64,000 nt of DNA from Hyphomicrobiales bacterium (GTDB taxonomy: Bacteria > Pseudomonadota > Alphaproteobacteria > Rhizobiales > Beijerinckiaceae). A program made the position numbers and the translations under genes. Shown here one piece after another: positions 30,668 through 39,272 of the stretch. The number at the start of each line of letters is the position of its first letter. Position 1 is the first letter of the stretch. The notes under the pieces are model-generated. The model was given only the letters and a program-made list of their open reading frames with translations. It was not told where the DNA came from and did not search any database. Location of the stretch: NCBI GenBank assembly GCA_930633495.1, contig CAKNFJ010000001.1:3743001-3807000 (forward strand), written 5' to 3'.

Positions 30668-30967
30668 GGCTGCTCCTCCGATTGTGAGGCCATCATCGCG
30701 CAGGGCTCATCCTTTTCAAATGCAGAAAGGACGACGATCACTTGTTCTGTTTGAGAAATAATCGCGGGTCTGCGGGGCAAGCACTGCGGGCTCGCAAGGC
30801 GGTCGAAATCGCGGTGGCCCGGCGGAATGTTACGTTGAGTTAGGGCTATTTAGCTCGAAATGCGCAGATAGGACCGATTTCCGCGAATCGACTTCAGCAA
30901 TTCGTAAGCTCCTCGCCGTCAGGGTCATCGCACCGAAAGCGGTAATCCGGTCGAGGATGGGGGTCCT
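30668..30967. other. 300-bp intergenic region between aceB and the tadG-like gene
   Basis: It holds the divergent promoters of both genes. I see no open frame of note. The half next to aceB contains AT-rich stretches (CACTTGTTCTGTTTGAGAAATAATC) that could be its promoter. The half next to the tadG-like gene contains GTTACGTTGAGTTAGGGCTATTTAGC and a good GGGGGT site before the ATG at 30968. No repeat or operator stands out. Confidence 0.5.
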
Positions 30968-32320
30968 ATGTTCAAGCTCACTTTCCTGTCCGACATGGTG
31001 CGGCGGTTCCGTCGTGACCAGCGCGGCAACGTCCTGGTGCTGACGGGCTTCCTCGCCGTTCCGATGATCGGTGTCGTGGGCGTCACGATCGATTATTCGC
31101 GGGCCAGCAACACACGCCAGGCGCTGACCTCGGCGATCGATTCCGCCTCTCTGATGGCCGCGCGCGACGCTCAGAAGCTGACCGACGCCGAACTCGGCAC
31201 GCGGATCGACAACTGGATTCGCGACAACCTTCCGGAGACTGCCAAGAACGAGTTCACCGGGGCGAAGGTGACGATCGACCGCACCGCGCGCACGATCCAG
31301 ATCACGGCCAACGCCAACGTGCCGACAACGATCGCGCGGGTGCTCGGCACCCAGTCTCTCCCGGTCGCGAGCAACAGCCAGGCGACTTGGGGCACCAATA
31401 CGATCGAACTGGCGCTGGTTCTCGACAATACGGGCTCGATGGCGTCTTCGAGCAAGATGGACAATCTCAAGGCGGCGGCCAAGGATCTGATCAAGGTCAT
31501 GAAGGAGGCTGCGATCGATCCCGATCAGATTCGGGTCTCCATCGTTCCGTTCAATACGCAGGTCCGCATCGCCAAGACGTTCAAGGACCAGGAGTGGATC
31601 CGCTACGGATTAACCCGGTCGGTCACTTGCGACAACAAGGGCGCCAACTGCAAGACGTCGAGCGGAGCCAAGATTACGGACACGGACGGGTTGAACTGCA
31701 CGACCAAGAACGGCGTGAAAACCTGTACGACGCAGAGCATCACGAAAGCGACCTGGGCCAGCACCGAAGGCTGCATCGCCGATCGCGATCAGAGCTACGA
31801 TGTCGGCGATGGCGGCCCCTATTCGTCGAGCGACCGGCAGTATCCCGCATATTGGTGCAGCCAGAGCAGCCTGGCTCAGATCATGCCCTTGAGCTCGGAC
31901 TGGACCGCACTGTCGGCCCATATCGACACCATGACACCTGTCGGCAATACGAACGTCACCATCGGGGCGGTCTGGGGTTGGGCGACCTTGTCGCAGGGGG
32001 CTCCCTTCATGGAAGCTAAGGGTTCGACCGAGCCCCGGCTGAGGAAATACATGATCCTGCTGACCGACGGCGACAACACCGAAAACCGCTTCACCACCAA
32101 TGGCAGCCAGATCGACGCGCGAACCGCGCTCGCCTGCACGGCGATCAAGGGGGCCGACATCAGCCTGTATACCATCCGCGTCATCGACGGAGACGCTGCC
32201 CTGCTGAAGAGTTGCGCCAGCAAGGCGGACATGTACTACGACGTGAAAAATGCGTCCCAGCTGAGCCCGGTCTTCAAGGCTATCGCCAATGAGATCAGCG
32301 CGGTGCGCCTGACGCATTGA
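30968..32320 (+). CDS. TadG-like protein with TadE segment and von Willebrand A domain
   Basis: A 450-residue protein. The N-terminus has the TadE/TadG pseudopilin-like segment (RDQRGNVLVLTGFLAVPMIG), one membrane helix with a processed-pilin style. A vWA domain carries a MIDAS motif D153-N-T-G-S157 followed by later strands (MILLTDGDN). An insert rich in Thr, Ser and Cys (about residues 219-300) splits the vWA domain. Proteins like this occur with tad pili, but no other tad gene is in the window, so it may be a secreted or surface adhesin-type protein. Confidence 0.85.
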   Translation: MFKLTFLSDMVRRFRRDQRGNVLVLTGFLAVPMIGVVGVTIDYSRASNTRQALTSAIDSASLMAARDAQKLTDAELGTRIDNWIRDNLPETAKNEFTGAKVTIDRTARTIQITANANVPTTIARVLGTQSLPVASNSQATWGTNTIELALVLDNTGSMASSSKMDNLKAAAKDLIKVMKEAAIDPDQIRVSIVPFNTQVRIAKTFKDQEWIRYGLTRSVTCDNKGANCKTSSGAKITDTDGLNCTTKNGVKTCTTQSITKATWASTEGCIADRDQSYDVGDGGPYSSSDRQYPAYWCSQSSLAQIMPLSSDWTALSAHIDTMTPVGNTNVTIGAVWGWATLSQGAPFMEAKGSTEPRLRKYMILLTDGDNTENRFTTNGSQIDARTALACTAIKGADISLYTIRVIDGDAALLKSCASKADMYYDVKNASQLSPVFKAIANEISAVRLTH

Positions 32321-32921
32321 GCCTGCCGCAGAGCGCGGCGAAGCGTTCCAGGAAGCGCGCCTGCGCCGTCTCGGTATCGAGCGGCTCGAGCCAGGCGAGA
32401 ATCTCGGCCGGCAGCGCCTGCGGCCGGCCGAAGAATTTCAAAGCTTCCTCGCGGGCGAAGCCGGCGAGGCGGGTCGCCTCGAAGAAGGCGGCGATGGTGT
32501 CGGCCTCCTTCGTCTTGCGCTTCAGCGCCGCGGGCGTCGTGGCCGGCAGGCCGAAGCGCAGGTGGATCGCCGCGAGCAGGCGCAGCTCGACGCTCTTGTA
32601 GGCATCGCCCATCACGACCTTGAACGGCGAGATCATGTCGCCGATGACGTATTCGGGCGCATCGTGCAGTAACGCCATCAACCGCCAGGCCGCGTTCCAG
32701 TCCGGGTTCAGATGCGCGGCGATCGCTTCGACCAGCAGGCTGTGCTGCGCCACCGAAAAGGAATGCGCCCCGTGCGTCTGTCCGTTCCAGCGGGCGACAC
32801 GGGCGAGGCCATGGGCGATGTCCTCGATCTCGATGTCGAGCGGCGAGGGATCGAGCAGGTCCAGCCGGCGGCCCGAGAGCATGCGCTGCCAGGCGCGCGG
32901 CGGTTCCGGCTTGCGGGCCAT
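32295..32921 (-). CDS. HD-domain phosphohydrolase (YfbR-like)
   Basis: A 208-residue HD-superfamily protein. The metal site is spread over ARVARWNGQTHGAHSFSVAQHSLLV (His), ALLHDAPEYVIGDM (HD) and KEADTIA (Asp). The best parallel is the YfbR 5'-deoxynucleotidase group, which removes phosphate from dNMPs. It is the third gene of ygfZ-tag-HD, sharing one base with the tag stop. Its end overlaps the end of the tadG-like gene by 26 bp in a tail-to-tail arrangement. Confidence 0.88.
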   Translation of the reverse strand: MARKPEPPRAWQRMLSGRRLDLLDPSPLDIEIEDIAHGLARVARWNGQTHGAHSFSVAQHSLLVEAIAAHLNPDWNAAWRLMALLHDAPEYVIGDMISPFKVVMGDAYKSVELRLLAAIHLRFGLPATTPAALKRKTKEADTIAAFFEATRLAGFAREEALKFFGRPQALPAEILAWLEPLDTETAQARFLERFAALCGRLNASGAPR

Positions 32922-33565
32922 CAGGCGGCGGGACGCGTATCGCGCGCGAGCGCGGCGCATTCGCTCCAGCGGAAGCAGCCGGTGAGGTGATCGTTGACCA
33001 GTCCGCAGGCTTCCATGAAGGCGTAGACGATGGTCGGGCCGCAGAAGGTGAAGCCGGCCTTCTTCAGCTCCTTCGAGATCGTCTCGGAGAGCTTTGTCTG
33101 GGTCGGGACCTCGCCCTGCGCCCGGTAGCTGTTCTGCAGCACGCGGCCGTCGAGATGCTTCCAGAGGAAATCCGCGAAGGGCTCGCGCTCGCTGATCCTG
33201 AGATAGGCCTGCGCGCTTTTGATCGTGCCTTCGATCTTGCCGCGATGGCGGATGATGCCGGGGTCGGCCAGCAGGCGCTGGACATCGGCCTCGGTGAAGC
33301 GCGCGACCGCGTCCGGCTCGAACCCGGAGAAGCCGGCGCGGAAGGCGTCGCGCTTCCTGAGGATGGTGATCCAGGACAGGCCGGCCTGGAAGCCGTCGAG
33401 GATCAGCTTCTCCCAGAGCGCGCGGGAATCGTATTCCGGCACGCCCCATTCGGTGTCGTGATAGGCGAGGTAAAGCGGCTCGGTGCCCGGCCAGCGGCAG
33501 CGAAACTTGCCGTCCGCGCCCTGGATCGCGATACGCTCCTCGCTGACGATGCCAGAGTCGCTCAT
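32921..33565 (-). CDS. tag: DNA-3-methyladenine glycosylase I
   Basis: Tag removes 3-methyladenine from alkylated DNA. The 214-residue product has RCRWPG, YHDTEWGVPEYD, FQAGLSWITILRKR (catalytic region with Glu nearby) and the zinc-site residues NDHLTGCFRW near the C-terminus. The ATG overlaps the ygfZ stop by 4 bp. The tag start MSDSGIVSEE has a short extension before the conserved core. Tag is fused or linked to HD genes in several alphaproteobacteria, as here. Confidence 0.95.
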   Translation of the reverse strand: MSDSGIVSEERIAIQGADGKFRCRWPGTEPLYLAYHDTEWGVPEYDSRALWEKLILDGFQAGLSWITILRKRDAFRAGFSGFEPDAVARFTEADVQRLLADPGIIRHRGKIEGTIKSAQAYLRISEREPFADFLWKHLDGRVLQNSYRAQGEVPTQTKLSETISKELKKAGFTFCGPTIVYAFMEACGLVNDHLTGCFRWSECAALARDTRPAA

Positions 33566-34461
33566 AGGGCAGCTCCTGCGGCGGCTCCGAAGCCTGCCTC
33601 GCCCGGGAAGGGGAAGCGGATGAAGCCGGGCTTCTCCGCGAGATGGAAGGCGAGCCCGCCGCCGAGCGGGGCGGTGCCCGAGGCGAGCGCATCGGCCAGC
33701 CGGTCGAGCCGGAGCATGGCGAGCGCCCGGCCGCTCGCGCCCGAGCCGACAGTGCCGAGCGGCTTGCCCCCGGCCGTGGCCTCGGCGCCGGTCTCCGCCG
33801 CGATGCCTTCGTCGAAGATAATCGGCACGACGCGGGTGCGGGCCGTGCCGCGATGCTGCATGCGAGAGACGACCTCCTGCCCGATATAGCAGCCCTTCTT
33901 GAAGGAGACGCCGCCAAGCTGGTCGAGCAGCGCCTCATGCGGGAAGGTGTCGCCATAGGGGAAATCGCGGCCGCCGGCCGGAATGCCGAGCGCGATGCGG
34001 CGGGCGTGATAGGCGTCCGGCTCGGCGGTGACGAGCGTCTCGACGCCCTCCGCATCGGCGATGGCGCGCTGGCTGAGCGCTGGCAGGCGCGGATCGTCGT
34101 AGACGAGGCCGGCATCCGCGGGCAGCGGAGCACCGTCGGCAGAGGCGAGCACCGCACTCTTCTCCGTGAGGTCTTCCAGCGCGACCTTGGCGCGCAATTT
34201 GTAGAGCTTCAGGCGTTTCATCAGATCGGCGGTCTGCAGCAGCGGGGCATCGAGCAGGAAGCCGCCGCCATCTTCCGGCGACAGCGCGACGATGAAGAAG
34301 TCGCAGATCATCTTGCCTTGCGGCGTCAGCAGCGCGCCGTAGCCGGCCTGTCCGGGGACGACCGGGTCGAGATCGTTGGTCACGAGGTTCTGCAGGAAGT
34401 CGCGCGCGTCGTCGCCGCTGACGCGGATGACGCCGCGATCGATCAATCTTGTGGCGGACAT
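33562..34461 (-). CDS. ygfZ: YgfZ/GcvT-domain folate-binding protein
   Basis: A 299-residue protein related to the glycine-cleavage T protein. YgfZ is needed for some iron-sulfur enzymes, notably MiaB-type radical SAM proteins. The conserved motif K-G-C-Y-I-G-Q-E lies near residue 190, with NLVTND and GALLTPQGKMICDF earlier. It heads the ygfZ-tag-HD block and its stop overlaps the tag start by 4 bp. It is divergent from the dihydroorotase-like gene across about 150 bp. Confidence 0.92.
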   Translation of the reverse strand: MSATRLIDRGVIRVSGDDARDFLQNLVTNDLDPVVPGQAGYGALLTPQGKMICDFFIVALSPEDGGGFLLDAPLLQTADLMKRLKLYKLRAKVALEDLTEKSAVLASADGAPLPADAGLVYDDPRLPALSQRAIADAEGVETLVTAEPDAYHARRIALGIPAGGRDFPYGDTFPHEALLDQLGGVSFKKGCYIGQEVVSRMQHRGTARTRVVPIIFDEGIAAETGAEATAGGKPLGTVGSGASGRALAMLRLDRLADALASGTAPLGGGLAFHLAEKPGFIRFPFPGEAGFGAAAGAAL

Positions 34462-34611
34462 AGGCCGTTCCAGTTCTGGTTTCGGGTCGGTGTCTCGACA
34501 GCCGAAAAGGAGACGCTGGCGCCACCCGAAAACTGTTTGGGCTTCCGGCGCAGCGCGTTGCCCGATAGGTAGGCTGCATCCTGTCTTTGCTCAACCTCCT
34601 GGAGACTTGCC

Positions 34612-35952
34612 ATGCCCCAGACCTATGACCTGATCCTCAAGGGCGGCACGGTGGTGAACCAGGATGGCCGCGTCGCGCGCGATGTCGGCGTCACCGGCGG
34701 CAAGATCATGGCGCTTGGCGATCTCTCGCAGGCTTCGGCCGGCGAGGTGGTCGATTGCACCGGCCTGCACATCCTGCCAGGCGTGATCGACAGCCAAGTG
34801 CATTTCCGCGAGCCGGGGCTCGATCACAAGGAAGACCTGGAGAGCGGTTCGCGCTCGGCCGCGCTCGGCGGCGTGACCTGCGTCTTCGAGATGCCGAATA
34901 CCATTCCCCAGACGGTGACGCCTGAGGCGCTGGCCGACAAGGTCAGGCGCGGGCGCCATCGCATGCATTGCGATTTCGCCTTCTGGGTGGGCGGCACGCA
35001 TGAGAACGCCAACGACGTGCCGGAGCTGGAGAGGCTTCCCGGTGCGGCCGGCATCAAGGTGTTCATGGGTTCCTCCACCGGCGACCTGCTGGTCGAGGAC
35101 GACAGGGGCGTCGCCGAGATCCTGAAGCGCACGCGCCGGCGCGCCGCCTTCCATTCCGAAGACGAGATGATGCTGCGCGAGCGTATGGGTCTGCGTGTCG
35201 AGGGCGATCCGTCGAGCCACCCGGTCTGGCGCTCGCCCGAGGTGGCGCTGACCTGCACCAAGCGGCTGGTGCGGATCGCCCGTGAGACAGGCGCGCGCGT
35301 TCATATCCTGCACATCTCGACCGGCGAGGAGATGGTCTTCCTGAAGGACCACAAGGATGTCGCCACCGTCGAGGTGCTGCCGAACCATCTGACGCTCGTC
35401 GCGCCGGATTGCTACGAGCGGCTCGGCACCTATGCCCAGATGAACCCGCCGATCCGCGACGACAGCCATCGCCAGCGCATCTGGTGGGGCGTCGAGCAGG
35501 GCATCGTCGACGTCCTCGGCTCAGACCACGCGCCGCATACCCATGAGGAGAAGCATCATCCCTATCCGGCGAGCCATTCCGGCATGCCGGGCGTGCAGAC
35601 GCTGGTGCCGATCATGCTCGACCATGTGAATGCCGGCAGGCTGACGCTGGAGCGCTTCGTCGATCTCAGCAGCGCCGGCCCGCAGCGCATCTTCGGGCTG
35701 GAAGGCAAGGGCCGGATCGCAGTCGGCTACGATGCCGACTTCACCATCGTCGATCTCAAGCGCCGCGAGACGATCACCAAGGAATGGAGCGCCTCGAAAT
35801 GCGGCTGGACGCCCTATGACGGCGTCACCGTTACCGGCTGGCCGGTCGGCACCTTCGTGCGCGGCCTCAAGGTGATGTGGGAGGGCGAGTTGACGACCCC
35901 GTCGCAGGGCGAGCCGGCACGCTTCCTGGAGGCGCTGCCGCATAGCGCCTGA
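34612..35952 (+). CDS. Dihydroorotase-like amidohydrolase
   Basis: A 446-residue amidohydrolase of the dihydroorotase/allantoinase superfamily. It starts MPQTYDLILKGGTVVNQDGR, has a carboxylated-Lys loop GIKVFMGSSTGDLLV, HILHISTGEE with a metal His, and GSDHAPHTHEEK with the catalytic Asp. The usual H-x-H metal pair at the first strand reads SQVHFREPG, so the first His is Gln. That is a recurrent feature of some alphaproteobacterial sequences annotated as dihydroorotase, from memory. No other pyrimidine genes are nearby, so the substrate is uncertain. Confidence 0.85.
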   Translation: MPQTYDLILKGGTVVNQDGRVARDVGVTGGKIMALGDLSQASAGEVVDCTGLHILPGVIDSQVHFREPGLDHKEDLESGSRSAALGGVTCVFEMPNTIPQTVTPEALADKVRRGRHRMHCDFAFWVGGTHENANDVPELERLPGAAGIKVFMGSSTGDLLVEDDRGVAEILKRTRRRAAFHSEDEMMLRERMGLRVEGDPSSHPVWRSPEVALTCTKRLVRIARETGARVHILHISTGEEMVFLKDHKDVATVEVLPNHLTLVAPDCYERLGTYAQMNPPIRDDSHRQRIWWGVEQGIVDVLGSDHAPHTHEEKHHPYPASHSGMPGVQTLVPIMLDHVNAGRLTLERFVDLSSAGPQRIFGLEGKGRIAVGYDADFTIVDLKRRETITKEWSASKCGWTPYDGVTVTGWPVGTFVRGLKVMWEGELTTPSQGEPARFLEALPHSA

Positions 35953-36037
35953 GCCGGATCGGAGCCGTCCGCGTTGGCCTTCGCATGAGGATGTGGGCGG
36001 CTCCGCAAAAAAAAAATCGAAAAAAGATTCCCGGCGT

Positions 36038-36064
36038 TGTCGATTCCGGCCGCGCCCGTTCGAC
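36038..36064 (+). promoter_or_regulatory. Predicted ECF42 sigma-factor promoter
   Basis: The -35 element TGTCGA (36038-36043) and -10 element CGAC (36061-36064) are separated by 17 bp. This matches the signature reported for ECF42-dependent promoters (TGTCGA and CGA/TC). It lies 74 bp before the first DGPF gene and shortly after an A-rich tract at 36007-36025 that could act as an UP-like element. The sigma factor gene is two genes downstream, so positive autoregulation is likely. Confidence 0.7.
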
Positions 36065-36137
36065 GTGCAGTCAGAGAACGGGTTTCGGCGGCTTTCGCCG
36101 GAGCAGTCCGGTTCTCCCAAACCCAAGGAGAAAACCG

Positions 36138-36560
36138 ATGCGTGTGATGGTTCTGGTCAAGGCGAGCAAGGACAGCGAAGCCGGCGTGATGCCGGGCGAA
36201 GAGCTGCTGACCCGGATGGGTGCCTATAACGAGGAACTGGTGAAGGCCGGCATCATGCTGGCCGGCGACGGCCTGCATCCGAGCGCGAAGGGCATCCGCA
36301 TGCGCTTCTCGGGTAGCGAGCGGGCGATCACCGATGGTCCTTTCGCCGAAACGAAGGAGCTGCTCTGCGGCTTCTGGATCTGGCAGGTGAAGTCCTTCGA
36401 CGAAGCGGTCGAATGGCTGAAGCGCGCGCCCTTCGACGATGGCGCTGAGATCGAATTGCGCCGCATCTTCGAGATGGAGGATTTCGGCGAGGCGCTGACG
36501 CCCGAACTGCGCGAGCAGGAAGACCGCCTGCGCGCCGAGACGGCGAAGCTCGCCGGTTGA
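36138..36560 (+). CDS. YCII-domain DGPF protein, copy 1
   Basis: A 140-residue protein of the YCII/DGPF family with the dimeric ferredoxin-like fold. The signature motif reads ITDGPFAETKE near residues 61-71, preceded by MRVMVLVKASKDSEAG. It is followed 66 bp later by a paralogue with nearly the same N-terminus and ribosome-binding region (CCAAGGAGAAAA), showing a tandem duplication. DGPF genes next to ECF42 sigma factors are a known arrangement. The biochemical role is unknown. Suggested roles are oxidative stress or small-molecule turnover. Confidence 0.93.
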   Translation: MRVMVLVKASKDSEAGVMPGEELLTRMGAYNEELVKAGIMLAGDGLHPSAKGIRMRFSGSERAITDGPFAETKELLCGFWIWQVKSFDEAVEWLKRAPFDDGAEIELRRIFEMEDFGEALTPELREQEDRLRAETAKLAG

Positions 36561-36626
36561 ACGACAGACATCCCGAAACCCAATCCAGGCGGGAGCAGTG
36601 TCTCCGCTTTTCCAAGGAGAAAACAG

Positions 36627-37052
36627 ATGCGTTTCATGGTGATGGTCAAGGCGACCCAGGACAGCGAAGCCGGCGCGCCGCCGACCCAGGAACTGCTCGA
36701 AGCGATGATGGCCTACAATGAAGAGCTGGTGAAAGCCGGCATCATGAAGGGCGGCGACGGCCTGCAGCCCAGCTCGAAGGGCGCTCGCGTCCAGTTCGAT
36801 GGCGCCAAGCGCTCCGTCGTCGACGGGCCCTTCGCCGAGACCAAGGAGCTCGTCGCCGGCTACTGGCTGTGGGAATGCGCCTCGCTCGACGAAGCGATCG
36901 CCTGGGTCAAGCGCTGCCCCAACCCGATGCCCGGCCCGTCCGAGATCGAGATCCGGCCGCTGTTCGAGCTGGCCGATTTCGGCGAGATCGTCACGCCGGA
37001 GACCGCGGCGCAGTGGGATCGGCTCAAGGCCGAATCCGAGGGCCAGGGCTGA
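36627..37052 (+). CDS. YCII-domain DGPF protein, copy 2
   Basis: A 141-residue paralogue of the gene just upstream. It reads MRFMVMVKATQDSEAGAPPTQ and carries VVDGPFAETKE. The two share the central region (YNEELVKAGIM, GDGL, DGPFAETKEL) and differ mainly at the C-terminus, where copy 2 ends in a shorter Gly/Gln tail. The ribosome site AAGGAGAAAACAG repeats that of copy 1. It is separated by 50 bp from the sigma factor gene. Confidence 0.93.
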   Translation: MRFMVMVKATQDSEAGAPPTQELLEAMMAYNEELVKAGIMKGGDGLQPSSKGARVQFDGAKRSVVDGPFAETKELVAGYWLWECASLDEAIAWVKRCPNPMPGPSEIEIRPLFELADFGEIVTPETAAQWDRLKAESEGQG

Positions 37053-37102
37053 TCGCTCGACGCGCTTGCCAGCCGACCGGCTGATGGTGTGTATCGCTTC
37101 CC

Positions 37103-38377
37103 ATGTCGGGCAGCGATGCACACCGCACCATCGATACGGTCTGGCGCATCGAGGCGCCAAGGCTGATCGCGGGGCTGACGCGGCTGACGCGCGATATCGG
37201 CCGGGCCGAGGAACTGGCGCAGGAGGCCCTGGTCGCGGCCTTGCGGCAGTGGCCCGAAGAGGGCGTGCCACGCAATCCGGCGGCCTGGCTGATGCAGGTC
37301 GCCAAGCATCGCGCCGCGGATGCCGCCCGCCACGAGATCATGGCCCGACGCAAGCAGACCGAGATCGGCCGCGACATCGACAGTGAAGGGCCGGCGATGC
37401 CCGATCTCGATGCCGCGCTCGATGACGAGGTCGGCGACGATCTGCTTCGGCTGATCTTCACCGCCTGCCACCCGGTCCTGCCCAAGGAGGCGCGGCTTGC
37501 GCTGACGCTGCGGCTGCTCGGCGGCTTGACGACCGAGGAGATCGCCCGCGCCTTTCTCGTGCCGGAGCCGACGATGGCCCAGCGCATCGTCCGGGCGAAA
37601 AAGACGCTGAGCGAGGCCCGGGTGCCCTATGAGGTGCCCGCCGGCGCGGAGCTCGGCGAGCGGCTGGCCTCGGTGCTGGAGGTCGTCTACCTCATCTTCA
37701 ACGAAGGCTATTCAGCCACGGCGGGGCAGGACTGGGTGCGCCCGGCGCTGTGCGAGGAGGCGCTTCGGTTCGGACGCATCCTGGCGGCGCGGGCGCCGCT
37801 GGAACCTGAGGTGCATGGCCTCGTCGCGCTGATGGAGCTGCAGGCTTCGCGACTTCGGGCGCGCCTCGGCCCCGATGGCGAGCCGATCCTGCTGCTGGAC
37901 CAGAATCGCGCCCGCTGGGATCGTCTGTTGATCGGGCGCGGGCTTGCTGCGCTCGACAGGGCGCAACGGCTCGCCGGCGCTTCGCCCGGCCCCTATCTTT
38001 TGCAGGCGGCGCTGGCCGCCTGCCATGCGCGTGCCCGGACAGCCGAGGAAACGGACTGGCGGCGAATCGCGTCGCTCTATGCGGTGCTCGGGCAAGTGAT
38101 GCCGTCACCGATCGTCGCGCTCAATCGGGCGGTGGCTGTCGGGATGGCGGAAGGGCCGGCAGCAGGGCTGGAACTGGTCGAGGCGCTGGCCACGGAGCCC
38201 ATGCTCAAGCGTTACCATCTGCTGCCGAGCGTACGCGGCGATCTGTTGTCCAAGCTCGGCCGATATCGCGAGGCTGCCGAAGCCTTCGAGCAAGCAGTGG
38301 CGCTGACGCAAAACGCCAGGGAAAGGTCGCTGATGGAAGAGCGAGCGGCGTCCGCGCGGGCTGCCGCTGCCGGTTAG
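37103..38377 (+). CDS. ECF42-type RNA polymerase sigma factor with C-terminal TPR-like extension
   Basis: A 424-residue sigma factor, far longer than ordinary ECF factors. Region 2 (residues 10-80) contains RLTRDIGRAEELAQEALVAAL and NPAAWLMQVAKHRAADAAR. Region 4 contains LRLLGGLTTEEIARAFLVPEPTMAQRIVRAKKTL, here in pieces. From about residue 180 a long helical extension of the DUF6596/TPR type follows (FNEGYSATAGQDWVRPALC, then repeated helices to AFEQAVALTQNARER). This is the ECF42 layout. No anti-sigma gene is adjacent, so control probably uses the extension and the DGPF partners. Confidence 0.93.
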   Translation: MSGSDAHRTIDTVWRIEAPRLIAGLTRLTRDIGRAEELAQEALVAALRQWPEEGVPRNPAAWLMQVAKHRAADAARHEIMARRKQTEIGRDIDSEGPAMPDLDAALDDEVGDDLLRLIFTACHPVLPKEARLALTLRLLGGLTTEEIARAFLVPEPTMAQRIVRAKKTLSEARVPYEVPAGAELGERLASVLEVVYLIFNEGYSATAGQDWVRPALCEEALRFGRILAARAPLEPEVHGLVALMELQASRLRARLGPDGEPILLLDQNRARWDRLLIGRGLAALDRAQRLAGASPGPYLLQAALAACHARARTAEETDWRRIASLYAVLGQVMPSPIVALNRAVAVGMAEGPAAGLELVEALATEPMLKRYHLLPSVRGDLLSKLGRYREAAEAFEQAVALTQNARERSLMEERAASARAAAAG

Positions 38378-38643
38378 TGCCGCGTGCCGGTGGTGAAGGC
38401 GCCGCAGCGCACCTTCTCGGGCAGGGATTCGGTGAAGGCGGCTGTCGCTTCCTCGCCATAGGTCTCGACCAGCGTGCGCAGGGCCGCGAACAGGGCGGCA
38501 TGGGCAAGGGCGTCCGAATCGAGGCCGTCTTGCTGCGCCTCGGTGAAGGCATCCTCGAGATAGCCATAGGCGACGCGGCGCGCATCGCCGTGGTCGTCGG
38601 CGAGATTCGGGTCGAGCATCGTATCTTCGGGCTGGATCGGCAT
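38374..38643 (-). CDS. Small conserved hypothetical protein
   Basis: An 89-residue acidic, helical protein: MPIQPEDTMLDPNLADDHGDARRVAYGYLEDAFTEA split by a second possible ATG at residue 9, then alanine-rich helices (SDALAHAALFAALRTLVETYG) and a short C-terminus (VRCGAFTTGTRH). It has no signal peptide. It converges with the sigma factor and overlaps its end by 4 bp. No function is known, but the amphipathic composition and stop-to-stop packing argue for a real gene. Confidence 0.65.
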   Translation of the reverse strand: MPIQPEDTMLDPNLADDHGDARRVAYGYLEDAFTEAQQDGLDSDALAHAALFAALRTLVETYGEEATAAFTESLPEKVRCGAFTTGTRH

Positions 38644-38825
38644 CGAAACGGGACTCTGCGCCTTCTATCTGATGCGAATCGCGCCGGTTCTGCCCCGGAT
38701 CGCGACGGTTTAGCGACGCATCAGTCATAAGCCGTGCCAGAGCGGCACGCTACCGTGGTGTTTAAGAAAGGTTAATGCGACCGGAAGAATCTCATCGATG
38801 ATCGCATTCACGCAACAGCTGTTGC

Positions 38826-39272
38826 CTATCCGCCATAACGGCTGGCGAGAGCTCGCGACAGCGCTTCACCTTCGCTGGCAAGCCGCGAGGAGGCTTCCCG
38901 GCTGACCTCCGTACAGGAACGGTGGGTCAGCGAATAGGCCCGGAAGCCGCGGTTGAAGGCGGCGGTCAGGCGGTCGCGCCGCTCCGGGGTGCGCCCTTCG
39001 GCCTCGATCAGCGCGGCCATCCGGGCGCGCCAGTCCTGCGCCTCCTTGCCGCCGCAGAGGGTGCGCAGATAGGCCAGCGAACCCATGATCTCGGCGAGCT
39101 GCAGCAACTGCGGCTCATAGGGAGGGCCGCTGCGCTCCTGGGGGGGCGGCTCCGCCGGCTTGGCCGCCGGCGGCTTCGCGGCGGGCTGGGAACGCTGCTG
39201 CGCTCCGGCTCCGCTCGGCCCGAGCACCAGCAGGCCCGCCAAAGCGAGGGTGACGAAAGCCGGAGCTCTCAT
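38826..39272 (-). CDS. TIGR02301-family exported protein
   Basis: A 148-residue protein. The signal peptide is MRAPAFVTLALAGLLVLGPSGAGAQ and a Pro/Ala/Lys-rich spacer follows (about residues 26-47). The conserved domain contains LAEIMGSLAYLRTLCGG, the WRARMAALIEAEG segment, NRGFRAYSLTHRSC and a late TEVSREASSRLASEGEALSR. The two cysteines in TLCGG and HRSC could form a disulfide. This matches the alphaproteobacterial TIGR02301 family of unknown function. Its ATG overlaps the Nudix stop by 4 bp, so it is translated with that gene. Confidence 0.85.
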   Translation of the reverse strand: MRAPAFVTLALAGLLVLGPSGAGAQQRSQPAAKPPAAKPAEPPPQERSGPPYEPQLLQLAEIMGSLAYLRTLCGGKEAQDWRARMAALIEAEGRTPERRDRLTAAFNRGFRAYSLTHRSCTEVSREASSRLASEGEALSRALASRYGG

